Below are positions 62,160 to 64,000 of a stretch of 64,000 nucleotides of DNA, piece after piece. Origin of the DNA: CAVYTF01 sp963708205 (GTDB lineage: Bacteria; Bacteroidota; Bacteroidia; Chitinophagales; Chitinophagaceae); NCBI GenBank assembly GCA_963708205.1, contig OY970196.1:1860001-1924000 (forward strand), read 5' to 3'. Below the pieces are notes generated by a model. It did no database searches and had not been told where the DNA came from. It was given only the letters and a program-made list of their open reading frames with translations. Every line of letters starts with the position of its first letter. The stretch's first letter is position 1. Position numbers and translations under genes: made by a program.

Positions 62160-64000
62160 TTATGTTTTTTGTGGTTGTTTTTTTTGTTTCTTCCACCAGG
62201 GCGAGCGTTGCAAAACTTCTTCGATATTATGTTTAGATTTTTGCTGCGCATCAACAACTGCAATATTAGCCATATTGATGATGCTGCGAACAGAGCTTCC
62301 CAACTGCAACACGTGAACAGGCTTTCTTAAACCTAATAAAATAGGACCGATAGCATCTGCGCCGCCAATTTCTTTCAATAAATTATAGGCAACATTTCCG
62401 GCTGCAAGATTTGGAAAGATCAACGTATTTACTTCTTCATTAACCAAAGAACTGAAGGGATAATTATCTTTAAGAATTTCTTTGTTGAAAGGAAGCCATG
62501 CCTGCATTTCTCCATCAACAATTAAAGAAGAATTTTTTTGTTTGAGAATTTTTGTTGCATCAGCTACAAGTTTTGCCTCCGGTGAATCGCTGCTGCCGAA
62601 ATTGCTGTAACTCAACATAGCAATGCGCGGAAGCAAATTAAAGTTGCGCACTTCCTTTGCTACAAGCATTGCAATGTCTGCAAGTTCTTCCGCTGTTGGA
62701 TTAAAATTTACCGTTGTGTCAGCCAAAAATAAAGGACCTTTTTTTGTAAGAAGCAGATACATGCCTGCAATTTTTTTCACGCCTTCTTCTGTGCCGATAA
62801 TCTGCAAGGCAGGACGAATAGTTGCTGCATAATTTTTTGTAAGCCCTGATATCATTGCATCCGCATCGCCGGTCTCAACCATCATGCAGCCGAAATAATT
62901 TCTTTCAAACATTATTTTTTTACTGTCATAAAAATTCAGGCCTTTGCGTTGTCTTTTTTCAAACAATAGTTCACTGTATAAATTTCTTCGCTCATCCATT
63001 TGCGAACTATATGGATCTATGATCGGGATGTCTGTGAGATCAATATTATTTTGCGCAGCAATGTTTTTTATTTTTATTTCATTGCCCAATAAAATAGGAT
63101 AACCGATGCCTTCATCATACACGATGCTTGCGGCTTTTAATATTTTTTGATTATCTGCTTCAGCAAAAACAATTCGCTTAGGATTGCGTCTAGCTTTGCT
63201 GCCCAACACACGAATTATCTGCACATCAAGCCCTAATCTTTTATTCAACTCCAACACATAATTATCCCAATTTGTAATGATGTGTTTTGCAACACCTGTT
63301 TCGATTGCAGCCTTCGCAACTGCGGGTGCAACTGTTGATAATAATCTCGGATCAAGTGGCTTTGGAATAATATATTCAGGACCGAATGCCAACGTCTTTT
63401 GATTGTATGCAAGATTCACAATATCAGGCACAGGTGTTTTGGTCAATTCTGCCAAAGCCTTTACAGCAGCGAGTTTCATGGCTTCATTGATGCTTGTGGC
63501 ACGCACATCAAGCGCACCGCGAAAGATGTATGGAAAACCTAAAACATTATTTACCTGGTTGGGAAAATCACTTCTGCCTGTTGCCATGATAATATCCTTC
63601 CTAACAGCCGTTGCAGCTTCATAATTTATTTCAGGATCAGGATTTGCCATAGCAAAAACGATCGGATTTTTTGCCATGCTTTTTATCATCTCAGGTGTTA
63701 TCACATTACCCACACTTAAGCCAATAAATACATCAGCATCTTTCATTGCTTTTTCTAAAGTCCAGTCTGTTCTTTTTACGGCAAATTTTTTTTTCACTTC
63801 ATCCAGATCATCTCTTCCGATGTGCAACACGCCGTCTTTATCAAACAAAATAAAATTTTCATACCTCGCACCAAGCGAAACATACAATTGTGCACAGGCC
63901 ATTGCGGCTGCGCCTGCGCCGTTGATGACAAACTCTGCTCTTTCTATTTTTTTCTTTTGCAGTTCAAGCGCATTCAACAAAGCTGCGCCACTGATAATTG
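62160..64000 (-). CDS. maeB: NADP-dependent malic enzyme with phosphotransacetylase-like domain (5' end outside window)
   Basis: The visible 613 residues are the last part of a MaeB-type malic enzyme converting malate to pyruvate with NADP. The frame continues past the right edge; upstream codons before the TTG at 63980 read IISGAA, part of the family's GTAIISGAALLNALEL. Visible malic parts are VINGAGAAAMACAQLYVSLG (NADP Rossmann) and FAMANPDPEI. From about residue 255 of the visible part a phosphotransacetylase-like domain follows (RIVFAEADNQKILKAASIV, the end KPVHVLQLGSSVRSIINMA), thought to be regulatory in MaeB. The C-terminus is complete and Lys-rich. Confidence 0.94.
   Translation of the reverse strand, partial: IISGAALLNALELQKKKIERAEFVINGAGAAAMACAQLYVSLGARYENFILFDKDGVLHIGRDDLDEVKKKFAVKRTDWTLEKAMKDADVFIGLSVGNVITPEMIKSMAKNPIVFAMANPDPEINYEAATAVRKDIIMATGRSDFPNQVNNVLGFPYIFRGALDVRATSINEAMKLAAVKALAELTKTPVPDIVNLAYNQKTLAFGPEYIIPKPLDPRLLSTVAPAVAKAAIETGVAKHIITNWDNYVLELNKRLGLDVQIIRVLGSKARRNPKRIVFAEADNQKILKAASIVYDEGIGYPILLGNEIKIKNIAAQNNIDLTDIPIIDPYSSQMDERRNLYSELLFEKRQRKGLNFYDSKKIMFERNYFGCMMVETGDADAMISGLTKNYAATIRPALQIIGTEEGVKKIAGMYLLLTKKGPLFLADTTVNFNPTAEELADIAMLVAKEVRNFNLLPRIAMLSYSNFGSSDSPEAKLVADATKILKQKNSSLIVDGEMQAWLPFNKEILKDNYPFSSLVNEEVNTLIFPNLAAGNVAYNLLKEIGGADAIGPILLGLRKPVHVLQLGSSVRSIINMANIAVVDAQQKSKHNIEEVLQRSPWWKKQKKQPQKT

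Overview
The window looks like a stretch of chromosome from an AT-rich member of the Bacteroidota, most likely Chitinophagaceae or a close relative. This rests on two SusC/SusD pairs, a GldH-type gliding lipoprotein, several outer-membrane beta-barrels, large FG-GAP/ASPIC lipoproteins, a class II (B12) ribonucleotide reductase, candidate TAnnTTTG-type promoter elements, and near absence of Shine-Dalgarno sequences. The family-level placement is inference; no rRNA or tRNA gene was seen. No phage, transposase or CRISPR was found.

Layout. 0-11 kb: end of a cysteine desulfurase, an ABC ATPase, class II ribonucleotide reductase, then a leftward housekeeping series (outer-membrane barrel, endonuclease III, a small unknown, FtsB/DivIC-like protein, enolase, DNA ligase LigA). 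11-18.8 kb: a Sus-like uptake locus, Nudix-type regulator followed by SusC, SusD, a SusE-like and a SusF-like lipoprotein, closed by a strong terminator; it carries no enzyme. 18.9-20.3 kb: YicC and GldH. 20.3-39.3 kb: a second, larger locus with an AraC regulator, SusC, SusD, three paralogous ~1,110-residue FG-GAP/ASPIC lipoproteins, an opposing SRPBCC+GyrI-like protein and a secreted GH65 glycosidase. This is the most unusual part of the window.

39.3-51.4 kb: envelope and housekeeping genes: LPG-synthase-like membrane protein and GT2 glycosyltransferase (overlapping), pyrophosphatase, MscS channel with a probable frameshifted N-terminus, orphan response regulator, UDP-galactopyranose mutase with a GT1-type glycosyltransferase (overlapping), CdsA, a MORN-like protein, AroQ and an M16 peptidase. 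51.6-54.6 kb: a 56-residue small protein, two ClpP paralogs and ClpX. 54.6-64 kb: acyl-CoA dehydrogenase, a 21-bp minisatellite, secreted GH13 amylase, Rrf2 regulator, ModA-ModB without ModC, an outer-membrane barrel, a second unrelated 21-bp minisatellite, an SGNH hydrolase, an MlaE-type permease and a malic enzyme that runs off the right edge.

How the genes fit together. The two Sus-type loci, the GH65 and GH13 enzymes and their regulators point to capture and breakdown of alpha-linked glucans or oligosaccharides at the cell surface. Inverted repeats lie just upstream of both susC genes and are candidate operators. Short tandem repeats (two 21-bp arrays, heptamer runs) are the main non-coding structure not explained by genes.
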